Counted from the stretch's first letter, positions 18,546 through 28,862 are shown. The stretch: 64,000 nt of DNA from Flavobacterium sp. MC2016-06 (GCF_009711165.2 NZ_WMID02000005.1:1-64000), one strand, 5' to 3'. The notes: generated by a model not told the origin, from the sequence alone. Numbers and translations: made by a program.

Positions 18546-18580
18546 AAAAAAACGCCTCAGAATTTCTGAGGCGTTTTTTT
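18546..18580. terminator. Strong hairpin terminator
   Basis: The stem AACGCCTCAG pairs with CTGAGGCGTT around a short AATTT-type loop, with a T run to the right and an A run to the left. It lies in the 373-bp gap between two minus-strand genes (sugar dehydrogenase upstream, vgrG downstream), so it isolates the cargo island from read-through. The rest of the gap holds the 18594-18744 inverted repeat and AT-rich DNA before vgrG. Confidence 0.88.
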
Positions 18581-18593
18581 GTACTGTATTGTT

Positions 18594-18744
18594 TTTAAAC
18601 ACATAGCAACATAGATTTTGTATTTTCACAAAAAGGCGTTTCATTTATTTGAAATCTACATAGAGCTCCAGCTATGTAAAAAAAATGTATTCCTTTTTGT
18701 ATGGCTTTAAAAATAAAAATCTATGTTTCTAATGTGCTAAAAAA
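18594..18744. repeat. Imperfect long inverted repeat
   Basis: The left end (18594-18618, with CACATAGCAACATAGATTTT) and the right end (18715-18744, with AAAATCTATG and AATGTGCT) pair imperfectly. A smaller palindrome, ACATAG/CTATGT, lies at 18658-18677. This is an intergenic hairpin element of the kind repeated through the window, in a partly decayed form. Confidence 0.6.
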
Positions 18745-18758
18745 ATATATTCAACAAA

Positions 18759-19985
18759 TTAAATCTTATCTATTTTATAAAGCCTTCCTTGATCTGTTAC
18801 GGCGTACAAAGCTTCATCTTTACCTTGTGTAATATCTCTAAAACGTTGTCCTTCGCTGGCTAGTAATCTTTCTTCACCGACAACTTTATTATTCTGAATC
18901 ACCAAACGTACCACATGAGTTGCAGTGAGTGAACCAATAAACAAATTATTCTGCCATTCGGGAACACGATTTCCTTTATAAAAAGTCATACCGCTTGGCG
19001 ATACAACAGGATCCCAATAATAAACAGGTTGTTCCATTCCATCTTTTTGCTGAATTCCGTCACCAATTTTTGTTCCGCTGTATTCAATTCCGTACGTGAT
19101 AGTTGGCCAGCCATAATTGGCACCCGGTTTAATGCGGTTAATTTCATCACCTCCGCGAGGTCCGTGTTCGCTCTGCCAAAGTTCACCCGTTGTAGGATGA
19201 ATAGCCAAGCCCTGCGGATTTCTATGTCCAAGCGTATAAAGTTCTGGTAAAGCCCCGGTCGTTGTAAAAGTTGGATTTCCAGACGCAGGCTGTCCGCTGG
19301 TTGTAATTCTAATAATTTTACCCAAACTGCTCGTAACAGCTTGTGCCAATGGGCGTGTGTCTGTAGAAGAACGTTCGCCTGTACTCACAAAAAGATTGCC
19401 CGAAGCATCAAACAAAATACGACCACCATAATGCAGCGTACTGCTGTGCGGTGTATTTGATCTGTAAATAACAGTAGCGCCTTCTATAGTAGCTTCGTTA
19501 TCTGCCAATCTTCCTTTGGCAACCGCAGTAATATTACCACCAGAAACCACTTCAGAAAATACCCAATATACCATTCTGTTTGTAGCAAAAGCAGGATCAA
19601 TGCACAAACCCAATAAACCGCCTTGATCTGCTGCATTTACGGCAGGTATTCCCGTAATCGGATTACTAACAACACCAGCTGGCGTAACAATACGCATAGT
19701 TCCGGCTTTTTGTGTAACCAAAAGGCGTCCATCAGGAAGGCTGGTCACACCCCAAGGCGCGCTAAGACTGCTTGTAATGATTTTTGCTTCAAATTTGGTT
19801 GTAGTTTCTACGCTTCCTATACGGGTTTGACCAGTAAAAGCAGGCGTATAAGTTGTATTGGCTGTATTACTTTCTACAGGCGGACCAGTAGGAGGAATAA
19901 CAACATTGTCGTCTGAATCTTTATTTGAACAGCTCGTTAAAGCAATAACGGCTGCAAGAAGGATAATACTTTTTTGGATTATCAT
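18759..19985 (-). CDS. PQQ-type sugar dehydrogenase lipoprotein (GSDH family)
   Basis: A 408-residue lipoprotein: signal peptide, lipobox (ALTSC), then SNKDSDDN, an acidic stretch that fits surface or periplasmic anchoring. The glucose/sorbosone dehydrogenase propeller covers about 65-405, with APWGVTSLPDGRLLVTQ, LGHRNPQGLAIHP, EHGPRGGDEINRI and NYGWP, all characteristic of this family. It should oxidise aldoses at C1 using PQQ; the sugar is not determinable. It is a single gene, separated from vgrG by a terminator. Confidence 0.88.
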   Translation of the reverse strand: MIIQKSIILLAAVIALTSCSNKDSDDNVVIPPTGPPVESNTANTTYTPAFTGQTRIGSVETTTKFEAKIITSSLSAPWGVTSLPDGRLLVTQKAGTMRIVTPAGVVSNPITGIPAVNAADQGGLLGLCIDPAFATNRMVYWVFSEVVSGGNITAVAKGRLADNEATIEGATVIYRSNTPHSSTLHYGGRILFDASGNLFVSTGERSSTDTRPLAQAVTSSLGKIIRITTSGQPASGNPTFTTTGALPELYTLGHRNPQGLAIHPTTGELWQSEHGPRGGDEINRIKPGANYGWPTITYGIEYSGTKIGDGIQQKDGMEQPVYYWDPVVSPSGMTFYKGNRVPEWQNNLFIGSLTATHVVRLVIQNNKVVGEERLLASEGQRFRDITQGKDEALYAVTDQGRLYKIDKI

Positions 19986-20249
19986 AATGTTTTCGATTTT
20001 AATGTTAAAAAATAAATTTTCGCATTATCGAACACATTGAAGTGTACTTTTTATAAAATTCTCTTTAGTTGTACTTTCAATAAAGTTCGCCAAAGTCAGT
20101 CAGCTTCATTTTATGGTAGGTAAAAATGAAATTTTAAATAGAATAAAAATAGTTGAGCTTACTTGGGGCATGCTTATAGTCTCAACGGAAGAATAAGATG
20201 AAATATTGTAAATTAAGTATTTATTTGTGAAGAATTTTCAGCAGTATTT

Positions 20250-20981
20250 CTATTTAAGCCATTTGTCTACAATGGTTTTAAAGGTTTCTTTGTATTGTTC
20301 GCCCACCGTAATTTCGGTTTTATTGATAAAAATAGAGTTTTTACTAATGGCATTTATTTTATCCAAAGAAACAATAAAGGAGCGGTGTACACGCATAAAT
20401 TTTGACGAAGGTAATTTCTCTTCTAAAGCTTTTAAGGATATTAAAGACAACAATGCTTTAGAAGAATCTTCTAGATGCACTTTTACATAATCCTTTAAAC
20501 TTTCGATGTATAAAATATCTTTTAATGAAATTCTAACCCATTGATATTCTACTTTCAAAAAGATAAACTCATCGTCTGCCGTAACCGAATGAAAGTTATT
20601 TGAGGCTTCTTCAGAAAGCTGTAAAACTTTATTGGCAGCGCGTAAAAATTCTTCGTAACTAAAAGGTTTTAAAAGATAATCAACCGCATTTACACGATAA
20701 CCTTCTATTGCATAATGATTGTAAGCAGTTGTAAAAACAATTTTTGGCAGCGGCCCCGGCTGTTCTTGTAAAAGGCGAGCCAATTCCATTCCCGTTAAAT
20801 TAGGCATATTAATGTCTAAGAAAACCAAATCAGGCTGTTTTTCTCTAATTAAACTCATGGCTTCAACAGCATTGTCGCAGCTGCAGCTTAATTCTAAAAA
20901 AGGAGTCTGTTCAATAAAAGTTTCAACCAGTTTTAAAGCTAATGGTTCATCGTCTACTGCTATACATTTTAATACGGTCAT
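20250..20981 (-). CDS. LytTR-family response regulator
   Basis: A 243-residue regulator. The receiver domain (1 to about 120) has the acidic pair Asp10/Asp11, the phospho-acceptor Asp56 in VFLDINMPNLTG, and the conserved Lys in LLKPFSYEE. The LytTR DNA-binding domain covers about 140-243 (ILYIESLKDYVKVHL, FMRVHRSFIVSLDKI). Its start overlaps the kinase gene stop by 4 bp, so the two form a pair. Together they are divergent from the RND efflux operon, which is the obvious candidate target. Confidence 0.94.
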   Translation of the reverse strand: MTVLKCIAVDDEPLALKLVETFIEQTPFLELSCSCDNAVEAMSLIREKQPDLVFLDINMPNLTGMELARLLQEQPGPLPKIVFTTAYNHYAIEGYRVNAVDYLLKPFSYEEFLRAANKVLQLSEEASNNFHSVTADDEFIFLKVEYQWVRISLKDILYIESLKDYVKVHLEDSSKALLSLISLKALEEKLPSSKFMRVHRSFIVSLDKINAISKNSIFINKTEITVGEQYKETFKTIVDKWLK

Positions 20982-22027
20982 TTTTCTAAAGTTATTTTCA
21001 GATTTACTTCGTATTTACCATCTTTGTTAACACCGCAATCCATCCAGTGTTTGTGTGGGTAAATAAGTTGTAATCTTCGTTTTGTATTCGTTAAACCAAT
21101 TCCTCCCGGATCAGAGTTAGAAGTTTTTTCGAAAAAAGTATTTACTACTTCAAATTCAAGATTAGTTTCTTTCTGTTTTAAAGTAATGATAATTTCGCTT
21201 TTATCTGTAGCATGCACGCCATGTTTAAAAGCATTTTCTACCAATGGCAATAAAAGCATTGGCACAATTGGATAATCATTTAGCTTTTCAGGAATGTCCG
21301 TTACAATAGTCAATTTACTATTAGCGCGAAGCCTCATCAAAGCTATGAAATCTTTCAAGAAATCTACCTCTTTCAGCAAAGTAGTTCTTTCGCCTTCGGT
21401 ACTGTAAAGTAAATAACGCATCATACGGCTTAAGGTATGAAGTGCATTTCTAGAATCTTCAATATTACTGTAAGTTAAGGAATAAATGCTATTTAAGGAA
21501 TTGAAAAAAAAGTGTGGATTTATCTGCGCTTTCAACATCGCCAGCTCTGCCATTGTTTTATCCTGCTCCAGTTTTTGTTTGTGCTGTGCTGCTTTCTGCC
21601 AATGCTGTAACATTGCCCAGCTCGTGCTGATTCCTAAAACTAATAAAGTGAATGTAAAAACCCAGTTGTCAAAATATTCATTTCTGTATTTTTTGAAACC
21701 CAAAAGAGCCGCTATTTTATTATGAAGATCCGTTTGAGAAGCATAAAGATAGGCAATAAGCTGCATAACAAAAATGGCTAAAAAAGCCCATATTAGAAAA
21801 GGTGCGGTATTACCTTTAATAATAGTTTTTGGGACTATTATTTTGGCATTTGTATAAAAAAGAATAATCATAAAGAAAAGCATAAGCGACTGCCACAGCC
21901 AGAAAAATGTTGGAATCGTAATTTTCCAGCTCAAAGGTGTGTAAAACAGCATAATAAACCCTAATAATAACCAGCTTAGAATGTGTATTCCTGGAAATAA
22001 ATAAGGTTTAAAGAAAGTAGATTTCAT
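20978..22027 (-). CDS. LytS/YehU-type sensor histidine kinase
   Basis: A 349-residue membrane kinase from ATG 22027 (MKSTFFKPYLF); the longer reading from 22051 adds eight unlikely residues. Four transmembrane segments lie in about the first 140 residues. The His_kinase domain has the phospho-accepting His in LKAQINPHFFFNSLNS, and the ATPase part has the N-box LVENAFKHG and a glycine-rich GGIGLTNTKRRL. There is no extracellular sensor domain, so the signal is probably felt in or near the membrane. It pairs with the LytTR regulator downstream. Confidence 0.93.
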   Translation of the reverse strand: MKSTFFKPYLFPGIHILSWLLLGFIMLFYTPLSWKITIPTFFWLWQSLMLFFMIILFYTNAKIIVPKTIIKGNTAPFLIWAFLAIFVMQLIAYLYASQTDLHNKIAALLGFKKYRNEYFDNWVFTFTLLVLGISTSWAMLQHWQKAAQHKQKLEQDKTMAELAMLKAQINPHFFFNSLNSIYSLTYSNIEDSRNALHTLSRMMRYLLYSTEGERTTLLKEVDFLKDFIALMRLRANSKLTIVTDIPEKLNDYPIVPMLLLPLVENAFKHGVHATDKSEIIITLKQKETNLEFEVVNTFFEKTSNSDPGGIGLTNTKRRLQLIYPHKHWMDCGVNKDGKYEVNLKITLEK

Positions 22028-22292
22028 TATAATTTGATGTTTTAAGGGCAATATTACATTTTATTTGAATATCATTTTAAACCAATCGCTCAACACAGAT
22101 TAAGAACCTTTGAAAACCTTTTTAGAACCGACGAGTTCAAAAATTAAACGCTTGTTTAATATCTAATAATTTCCATCGGGTGTCAAGTCATCTCTATCGA
22201 TTGTTTGTTGCTCTCCGTCTATTGGAAATTTTTCGTATATTATATTTTATTTCTTTTGTTCCTATATAATCGATAATTACATATTATTTCCA

Positions 22293-23453
22293 ATGAATAA
22301 GCAATCAATTTTAAGCATTCTCGCAGTATCTATTTTTATCGCATCATGTGGTAAAAAAGACGACAAATCGGCACAGGCCGGAGGTGCAGCGCAAGTTAAG
22401 GAATATCAAACATTGGTTCTAGAGCCAAAATCAGCAACATTGAATACAGATTATCCTGCAAGTATTCAAGGACAGCAAAATATAGAAATTCGACCAAGAG
22501 TTGAAGGTTATATCGACAAGATTTTTGTAGATGAAGGAGCTGTAGTTAGAGCAGGACAGCCTTTATTTAAGATTAGTGCACCAGAATATGAGCAGCAAGT
22601 TCGTACCGCTGCAGCAAGTATAAAAAGTGCAGAAGCACAAGTAAGCTCAGCAAAATTAGCAGTAAATAAAGTGAAACCATTAGTAGAAAAAGGAATCATA
22701 AGTAAATACGATCTAGAGTCGGCACAATATACTTACGAGTCGGCAATGGCAACATTAGCACAGGCAAATGCAAGTTTAGTAAATGCCAAAACCAATTTAG
22801 GGTATACCACCGTAACAAGTCCAGTTGATGGAGTTGTAGGATCAATCCCGTTTCGTTTAGGAAGTTTAGTAAGTTCAAATACATCAGAAGCCTTAACAAC
22901 AGTTTCAAGTATTGGAAACGTTTATGCTTATTTTGCTATGAATGAAAAAATGCTTTTAAACTTTACAGATTCTGACCCAGGATTATCATTGGCTCAGAAA
23001 ATAAAAAAATTACCTGAAGTTTCATTACTTCTTTCAGACGGTTCTGCTTATTCTGAAAAAGGACGTATTGAAACCGTAAACGGATTAATTAATACCGAAA
23101 CGGGTACGGTAAATATTAGAGCACGTTTTCCAAATCCAAAAAGCATCATTAGAAGCGGAAGCAGTACAACAGTAAGAATTCCGAAAGACATTAAAGATGG
23201 AATTATTGTTCCTCAAAGTGCCACTTTTGAACTTCAAGACAAACTTTTTGCAGTTGTTGTTGGAAAAGATGGGAAAACAAAAAACACCAATATTACAGTG
23301 TTAGAAAACAGTGCTGGTAACTTTTATGTAGTAACCAGTGGTTTAAAAACAGGAGATCAAATCGTTTTAGAAGGAGTAGCTGCTCTTAAAGACGGATCTG
23401 AAATAAAAGCAAAAAACGCGAGTGCTGAAACTGTCTACGCTGACTTAAAATAA
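22293..23453 (+). CDS. RND efflux periplasmic adaptor (AcrA/MexA-like)
   Basis: A 386-residue lipoprotein (lipobox FIASC). It has the lipoyl half-motifs IEIRPRVEGYIDKIFVDEGA and the matching second half TTVTSPVDGVVGSIPF, an alpha-helical hairpin between them (about 100-165), and beta-barrel and membrane-proximal domains to the end. It joins the RND pump to the outer-membrane channel. The pump gene begins 7 bp downstream. The 266-bp gap to the divergent kinase holds the promoters of both sides. Confidence 0.94.
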   Translation: MNKQSILSILAVSIFIASCGKKDDKSAQAGGAAQVKEYQTLVLEPKSATLNTDYPASIQGQQNIEIRPRVEGYIDKIFVDEGAVVRAGQPLFKISAPEYEQQVRTAAASIKSAEAQVSSAKLAVNKVKPLVEKGIISKYDLESAQYTYESAMATLAQANASLVNAKTNLGYTTVTSPVDGVVGSIPFRLGSLVSSNTSEALTTVSSIGNVYAYFAMNEKMLLNFTDSDPGLSLAQKIKKLPEVSLLLSDGSAYSEKGRIETVNGLINTETGTVNIRARFPNPKSIIRSGSSTTVRIPKDIKDGIIVPQSATFELQDKLFAVVVGKDGKTKNTNITVLENSAGNFYVVTSGLKTGDQIVLEGVAALKDGSEIKAKNASAETVYADLK

Positions 23454-23460
23454 AAAACAA

Positions 23461-26400
23461 ATGTTTAAAGTATTTATAAAAAAACCAGTACTATCTACGG
23501 TAATCTCTGTTATTATTGTAATCTTAGGGGTTTTAGGTTTAATCGAACTGCCTATTTCCCAATACCCAGATATTGCGCCACCTACGGTAAACGTTTCGGC
23601 AAGTTATACAGGAGCTAATGCTGACGTAGTACTAAAAAGTATTGTGATTCCGTTGGAAGAACAAATTAACGGTGTAGAAAACATGACTTACATGACTTCT
23701 ACAGCGACAAATGATGGTAATGCTTCTATAAAAATCTTCTTTAAAGTAGGAACAAATCCAGATTTAGCAGCAGTAAACGTTCAGAACAGAGTTTCTAGAG
23801 CAACAAGTTTACTGCCTGTAGAGGTAACTCAGGCGGGTGTTACAGTAACCAAAAGCCAGAGTAGTAACTTATTAATTTTCTCTTTATATAGTGATGATAA
23901 AGCTTACGATCAAACCTTTCTTCAAAATTACGCAAAAATCAATCTTGTACCTCAAATTCAGCGTGTAGTTGGAGTTGGAGACGTGACCGTTTTTGGTGCA
24001 AAAGATTACTCTATGAGAATCTGGCTGAAACCAGATATAATGCAGCAATACAAATTGATTCCAAGCGATATTTCGGCTGCTCTAGCAGAACAAAATATCG
24101 AAGCTGCACCGGGAAAATTTGGTGAGAATGGAAATCAAGCTTTTCAATACGTAATTAAATACAAAGGACGTTTAACAAGCGAGAAAGAATTTGGTGATAT
24201 TATCATTAAATCTGTTGGAAATGGGCAGATGCTACGTCTAAAAGATGTTGCTAAAGTAGAATTAGGATCGCTGAGTTATACTTCAACAATTAAAACAAAC
24301 GGTGTAGAATCTGCAGCAATGGCAATTAGCCAGACTCCAGGATCTAATGCTCGTGACGTAATTAATAACTCTAAAAAATTAATTGAAGAAGCAGCAAAAA
24401 GTTTTCCAAAAGGAGTAAAATATACTATTCTTGTTGACGTTAACGAAAACTTGGATGCTTCTATTGAAAAAGTAATTCACACATTAATTGAAGCTTTTAT
24501 ATTAGTTTTCATCGTAGTATTTATTTTCCTTCAAGATTTTAGATCTACTTTAATTCCAGCAATTGCCGTTCCGGTAGCGATTGTAGGAACGTTTTTCTTC
24601 CTGAATTTATTTGGGTTTACGATCAATTTATTAACGCTTTTTGCAATGGTTCTCGCCATTGGTATTGTGGTCGATGATGCGATTGTCGTCGTCGAGGCCG
24701 TCCATGCCAAATTAGATCACGGTTATAAATCGTCTAAAAAAGCAACCATAGATGCAATGAGTGAAATTTCGGGTGCGATTATTTCGATCACACTTGTAAT
24801 GGCAGCTGTATTTATTCCAGTTACTTTTATCAACGGATCTACTGGAGTTTTCTACAAACAATTTGGTATTACGTTAGCCGTTGCGATTATTCTTTCTGCT
24901 ATTAATGCCTTAACATTAAGTCCAGCTTTATGTGCTTTATTGTTAAAACCACATGCAGACGATCATAAACATAAAAGTTTTGTTCAAAGATTTTATACCT
25001 CGTTTAACGTTGCATTTGATAATGTAACCGAAAGATACAAACGTTCCGTAACTTTTCTTTCTGTTAAAAAATGGATTGTATTAGCGGCAATTATTATTGC
25101 TGGTGCCTCATTATTTTATATGATGAAAACGACACCATCAGCTTTCGTTCCTGCGGAAGATCAAGGTACTGTTTTTGCCAACATTAGTTTACCGCCATCT
25201 GCTTCTATGGAGCGTTCTGATATAATTGCTAAAAAAGTAGACAGTATTGCGCAAACAATTCCTGGGGTAAAAAACACACTTCGTATTGTAGGGCAGAACT
25301 TTACAGCTGGTGCAGGTAGTGCTTACAGTATGGTTATTGTAAAACTTGAAACATGGGATAAACGTGATTTAAGTGTTAATGATGTAATCGGGCAGCTTTT
25401 TGCTAAAACAAGCGGTATTCGTGAAGCTAATATTTTCTTTATTTCACCGCCAACCATTCAAGGTTTTGGACAAAGTGGTGGATTTGAATTCCAATTGCAG
25501 GATAAAGGTGGACATACAACTGCAGAATTCTTCAAGGTAAATACAGAATTTTTAGAGAAGTTGTCAAAACGTCCAGAAATACAATATGCAACAACACCAT
25601 TTAATCCGGGTTTCCCGCAATATATGATGGATGTTAATCTGGCAAAAGCGAAAGATGCAGGCGTTTCTATCAATACTATTTTGTCTACTATGCAAGGTTA
25701 TTATGGTGGATTGTATGCTTCAAATTTTAATAAATTCGGTAAACAATACCGTGTTATGATTCAAGCTTCACCAGAGTTTAGAACCAATACAGAAGGATTG
25801 AATAAAATCTTTGTTAGAAACAGTGCAGGAACAATGGCTCCAATTACAGAGTTTGTAAAAATGACTAGAGTTTTTGGGCCGGAATCTATTTCAAGATTCA
25901 ACCTTTTCTCTTCTATCTCGATTACAGGAGCTCCAAATCCAGGATTTAGTTCGGGAGATGCGATTAAAGCAATTCAGGAAGTTGCAGCAGAAAATTTACC
26001 TGCAGGTTATGGATATGAGTTTTCTGGATTAACGCGTGAAGAATTGGCTTCGGGAAGTGAAACTATTTTCATATTTATTTTATGTCTTGTGTTTGTTTAT
26101 TTCTTATTAAGTGCACAATACGAAAGTTATATTTTACCGTTTGCCGTTTTATTCTCAATTCCGTTTGGATTAGCAGGAGCGTATTTATTCTCGATAATTT
26201 TCAAATTAAACAGTAATATTTATTTACAGATTTCCTTAATCATGTTAATTGGATTACTTGCCAAGAATGGTATTTTGATAGTTGAGTTTGCCCTAGAAAG
26301 AAGACGTAAAGGACTGCCAATTGTACAGTCTGCGATTGAAGGTGCTGTAGCGCGTTTACGACCTATTTTAATGACTTCTTTTGCCTTTATTTTAGGACTT

Positions 26401-26625
26401 GTTCCATTAATGTTTGCTTCTGGAGCAGGAGCAGTTGGGAATAAATCAATTGGTACAGGAGCAGTAGGAGGTATGTTAATTGGAACAATCTTAGGAGTTT
26501 TTGTTATTCCAGTATTGTTTATCGTTTTCCAGACTTTACAAGAAAGAGTAAGTGGTCCGCCTAATGAGAATGATGATGATGACGACGATGAAGAAATACA
26601 CCAGATAGAAGCTCATAAAGAGTAA
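23461..26625 (+). CDS. RND efflux pump, HAE1 type (AcrB/MexB-like)
   Basis: A 1054-residue inner-membrane proton antiporter. Typical features are the first transmembrane helix (PVLSTVISVIIVILGVLGL) followed by LPISQYPDIAPPTV, the proton-relay Asp pair in GIVVDDAIVVVEAV, and a second repeat with GLLAKNGILIVEFA and GAVGNKSIGTGAVGG. The tail after about 1030 is strikingly acidic (NDDDDDDEE). It should export hydrophobic or amphiphilic compounds with the flanking adaptor and channel. Confidence 0.96.
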   Translation: MFKVFIKKPVLSTVISVIIVILGVLGLIELPISQYPDIAPPTVNVSASYTGANADVVLKSIVIPLEEQINGVENMTYMTSTATNDGNASIKIFFKVGTNPDLAAVNVQNRVSRATSLLPVEVTQAGVTVTKSQSSNLLIFSLYSDDKAYDQTFLQNYAKINLVPQIQRVVGVGDVTVFGAKDYSMRIWLKPDIMQQYKLIPSDISAALAEQNIEAAPGKFGENGNQAFQYVIKYKGRLTSEKEFGDIIIKSVGNGQMLRLKDVAKVELGSLSYTSTIKTNGVESAAMAISQTPGSNARDVINNSKKLIEEAAKSFPKGVKYTILVDVNENLDASIEKVIHTLIEAFILVFIVVFIFLQDFRSTLIPAIAVPVAIVGTFFFLNLFGFTINLLTLFAMVLAIGIVVDDAIVVVEAVHAKLDHGYKSSKKATIDAMSEISGAIISITLVMAAVFIPVTFINGSTGVFYKQFGITLAVAIILSAINALTLSPALCALLLKPHADDHKHKSFVQRFYTSFNVAFDNVTERYKRSVTFLSVKKWIVLAAIIIAGASLFYMMKTTPSAFVPAEDQGTVFANISLPPSASMERSDIIAKKVDSIAQTIPGVKNTLRIVGQNFTAGAGSAYSMVIVKLETWDKRDLSVNDVIGQLFAKTSGIREANIFFISPPTIQGFGQSGGFEFQLQDKGGHTTAEFFKVNTEFLEKLSKRPEIQYATTPFNPGFPQYMMDVNLAKAKDAGVSINTILSTMQGYYGGLYASNFNKFGKQYRVMIQASPEFRTNTEGLNKIFVRNSAGTMAPITEFVKMTRVFGPESISRFNLFSSISITGAPNPGFSSGDAIKAIQEVAAENLPAGYGYEFSGLTREELASGSETIFIFILCLVFVYFLLSAQYESYILPFAVLFSIPFGLAGAYLFSIIFKLNSNIYLQISLIMLIGLLAKNGILIVEFALERRRKGLPIVQSAIEGAVARLRPILMTSFAFILGLVPLMFASGAGAVGNKSIGTGAVGGMLIGTILGVFVIPVLFIVFQTLQERVSGPPNENDDDDDDEEIHQIEAHKE

Positions 26626-26643
26626 TAATTTAATTAAGAAAAG

Positions 26644-28050
26644 ATGACTCATAGTTCAAATAAATATATTCTTATGGTAATGACAGCCGCACTTTTAAGT
26701 GCGTGCTCGATTACCAAAAAGTACGAACGCCCAACGACACTTTCTACAGATAAGCTGTATCGTGATCAGACTTCTGCCGATTCGACTACTTTGGCGAGTA
26801 TGCCTTGGCAGAGTGTTTTTAAAGATGAAAAATTAAATGCTTTAATTCAGAAAGGATTAGATCAGAACCTTAATCTTAAAAATGCTATTGAAAACATCGT
26901 TCAGTCGCGTGCTTCTTTACGTCAAAGTAAATTAGCGTATTACCCAACCTTAAATGTTGATGCTAATGCAACGCGTACCAAACAATCTGAAGCAGCACTT
27001 AATTTCCCTTCAGGAATTAATATCAATACCTTAACGACAACCTATAAATTGTCTTTAAGCACTTCTTGGGAAGCTGATATTTGGGGAAAATTAAGCAGTT
27101 CTAAAAGAGCCGCTTTAGCAACGTATCTGTCAACAGATGCTGCTAAACAAGCCATACAGACTCAGCTGATTTCAGATATTGCTAACAATTATTTTTTATT
27201 GCTATCGTATGATAAACAATTAGAAATTACAAAAGAAACGTTAGAAACCCGTATTAAAAATGTTGCAACCATAAAAGACTTAAAAGAAGGTGCAATAGTT
27301 ACAGGAGCAGCAGTGGTACAGAGTGAAGCCAATCAGCATGCAGCAGAAGTTTTAATTCCAGATTTAAAAAGAAGCATTAGAGAAACAGAAAATGCTTTAA
27401 ACATTTTATTAGGACAAGCTCCTGGACCCATAGAAAGAGGAGTCTTGGGCAATCAAGCAATTCCTAAGAATTTAGCAATTGGACTTCCTTCTCAATTGTT
27501 AGAAAATCGTCCAGATGTACGTCAGGCAGAGTTTAATTTTAGAGTTGCTTTTGAATCAACAAATTTAGCAAAAACATATTTTTACCCAAGTTTAACCTTG
27601 ACAGCAAGCGGTGGACTTTCGAGTTTACAATTAAAAGACTTTTTTGATCATTCTATCTTTTATTCGCTAATTGGCGGATTAACACAGCCTATTTTTAATC
27701 AAGGGAAAAACAAACTGAGATTAACAACGGCACAGTCACAACAATTACAAGCCTATAATAATTTCCAGCAAAGTCTTTTAGTGGCAGGTCAGGAAGTTTC
27801 AAATGCTATGTATTCGTATCAAATGGCAGTTGAGAAAGAAGATTCAAGAGCCAAACAAATCGAGGCCTTAGAAAAAGCAGTAGATTTTACAGAGCAGCTT
27901 TTAGAATATAGTTCGGCAACTAATTATACAGATGTATTAACATCACAACAAAATTTATTGGCAGCACAATTAAGCGGTGTCAATGATAATTTGCAGAAAT
28001 TGCAAGCGCTTGTGGATTTGTACCGTTCATTAGGCGGAGGTTGGAAATAA
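26644..28050 (+). CDS. Outer-membrane efflux channel lipoprotein (OprM/NodT-like)
   Basis: A 468-residue TolC-family channel. Lipobox LLSAC, then the typical KKYERP opening, SMPWQSVFKDEKLNALIQKGLDQN, a first OEP repeat to about 230, and a second with RPDVRQAEFNFRVAFESTNLAKTYFYPSLTL. It completes the tripartite pump encoded by the two preceding genes (18-bp gap). A hairpin terminator follows 14 bp after the stop. Confidence 0.95.
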   Translation: MTHSSNKYILMVMTAALLSACSITKKYERPTTLSTDKLYRDQTSADSTTLASMPWQSVFKDEKLNALIQKGLDQNLNLKNAIENIVQSRASLRQSKLAYYPTLNVDANATRTKQSEAALNFPSGININTLTTTYKLSLSTSWEADIWGKLSSSKRAALATYLSTDAAKQAIQTQLISDIANNYFLLLSYDKQLEITKETLETRIKNVATIKDLKEGAIVTGAAVVQSEANQHAAEVLIPDLKRSIRETENALNILLGQAPGPIERGVLGNQAIPKNLAIGLPSQLLENRPDVRQAEFNFRVAFESTNLAKTYFYPSLTLTASGGLSSLQLKDFFDHSIFYSLIGGLTQPIFNQGKNKLRLTTAQSQQLQAYNNFQQSLLVAGQEVSNAMYSYQMAVEKEDSRAKQIEALEKAVDFTEQLLEYSSATNYTDVLTSQQNLLAAQLSGVNDNLQKLQALVDLYRSLGGGWK

Positions 28051-28063
28051 TTGTTATAATGAT

Positions 28064-28095
28064 AAAAACGTCTCAAATTTTGAGGCGTTTTTTTT
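28064..28095 (+). terminator. Terminator of the RND efflux operon
   Basis: The stem AAAACGTCTCAAA pairs with TTTGAGGCGTTTT (one G-T pair), followed by a run of T, 14 bp after the channel gene stop. Confidence 0.9.
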
Positions 28096-28226
28096 AAATG
28101 TATATCGGCTAAAAAGTACTATTCGTCGATAAGTTTCGTCATTCTGTATATTGAATGCGATGCCCTTAAATATTGGCATTACTTTAGATTAATTTCTAAT
28201 GAAATTAACATTTAAATACAAAAACA

Positions 28227-28724
28227 ATGAAAAAATTAGTATTCGCCTCAGTGCTATTTATGAGTGTATTTTTTGCTCATGCACAAGTTTCAATTAATGT
28301 AAATATTGGTACGCCTCCAAGTTGGGGACCACAAGGAAATGACGACAGCAGATATTACTATCTGCCAGATATCGATGTTTATTATGATGTAAATCAAAGT
28401 CAGTACATCTATGAAAATAACGGAAAATGGATTCGTGATAAAAGACTTCCTGCAAACTGTAGACAATATGATCTTTATTCAGGATATAAAGTAGTTTTAA
28501 ATGATTACAAAGGAGATTCTCCTTATGCATATCATAAAAAACACAGAGCTAATTATCCAAAAGGATATCAAGGAAAACCTCAAAAAAATAGAGGAAACAA
28601 ACCTGAAAAAAACAACAAGCCTCAAGGAAACCAAAAGTCAAACAATGGCAATGGAAAAAATTCTAAAGAGCAGTCAAGAAATGATCAAGGTCATTCTCAT
28701 GACAATGATAATAATAGACGTTAA
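28227..28724 (+). CDS. Secreted basic protein with low-complexity tail
   Basis: A 165-residue protein with a signal peptide (about 1-19, ending AHAQ). The first half of the mature part is rich in Tyr and Asp (YYYLPDIDVYYDVN, IYENNGKWIRDKRLP), a pattern seen in several small exported Bacteroidota proteins. The second half (about 105-165) is almost only Lys, Asn, Gln, Gly, Ser and His and ends in a His/Asp/Asn cluster that could bind metal. It is a single gene between two terminators. Function unknown. Confidence 0.7.
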   Translation: MKKLVFASVLFMSVFFAHAQVSINVNIGTPPSWGPQGNDDSRYYYLPDIDVYYDVNQSQYIYENNGKWIRDKRLPANCRQYDLYSGYKVVLNDYKGDSPYAYHKKHRANYPKGYQGKPQKNRGNKPEKNNKPQGNQKSNNGNGKNSKEQSRNDQGHSHDNDNNRR

Positions 28725-28745
28725 TTAATTATTGTTTGATGAAGA

Positions 28746-28772
28746 GCGCCTCATTTAATGGGGCGTTTTTTT
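28746..28772 (+). terminator. Hairpin terminator
   Basis: The stem CGCCTCAT pairs with ATGGGGCG (one mismatch) around a TTA loop, followed by seven T, 22 bp after the stop of the secreted basic protein gene. Confidence 0.82.
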
Positions 28773-28834
28773 ATGCTGTAAATTTTTCAGCAAATATTTT
28801 AAACTGAGGATATTTATTGTGTTTATATTGTGTT

Positions 28835-28862
28835 CCAATGGTTGAAACCATTTGCTATGTTT
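28835..28862. repeat. Half copy of the GGTTGAAACC repeat
   Basis: The segment with AATGGTTGAAACCATT and CTATGTTT is a decayed single arm of the perfect inverted repeat found at 53376-53460 (CAAGGTTGAAACCTTG, CTATGTTT). It indicates a dispersed intergenic family. Confidence 0.65.
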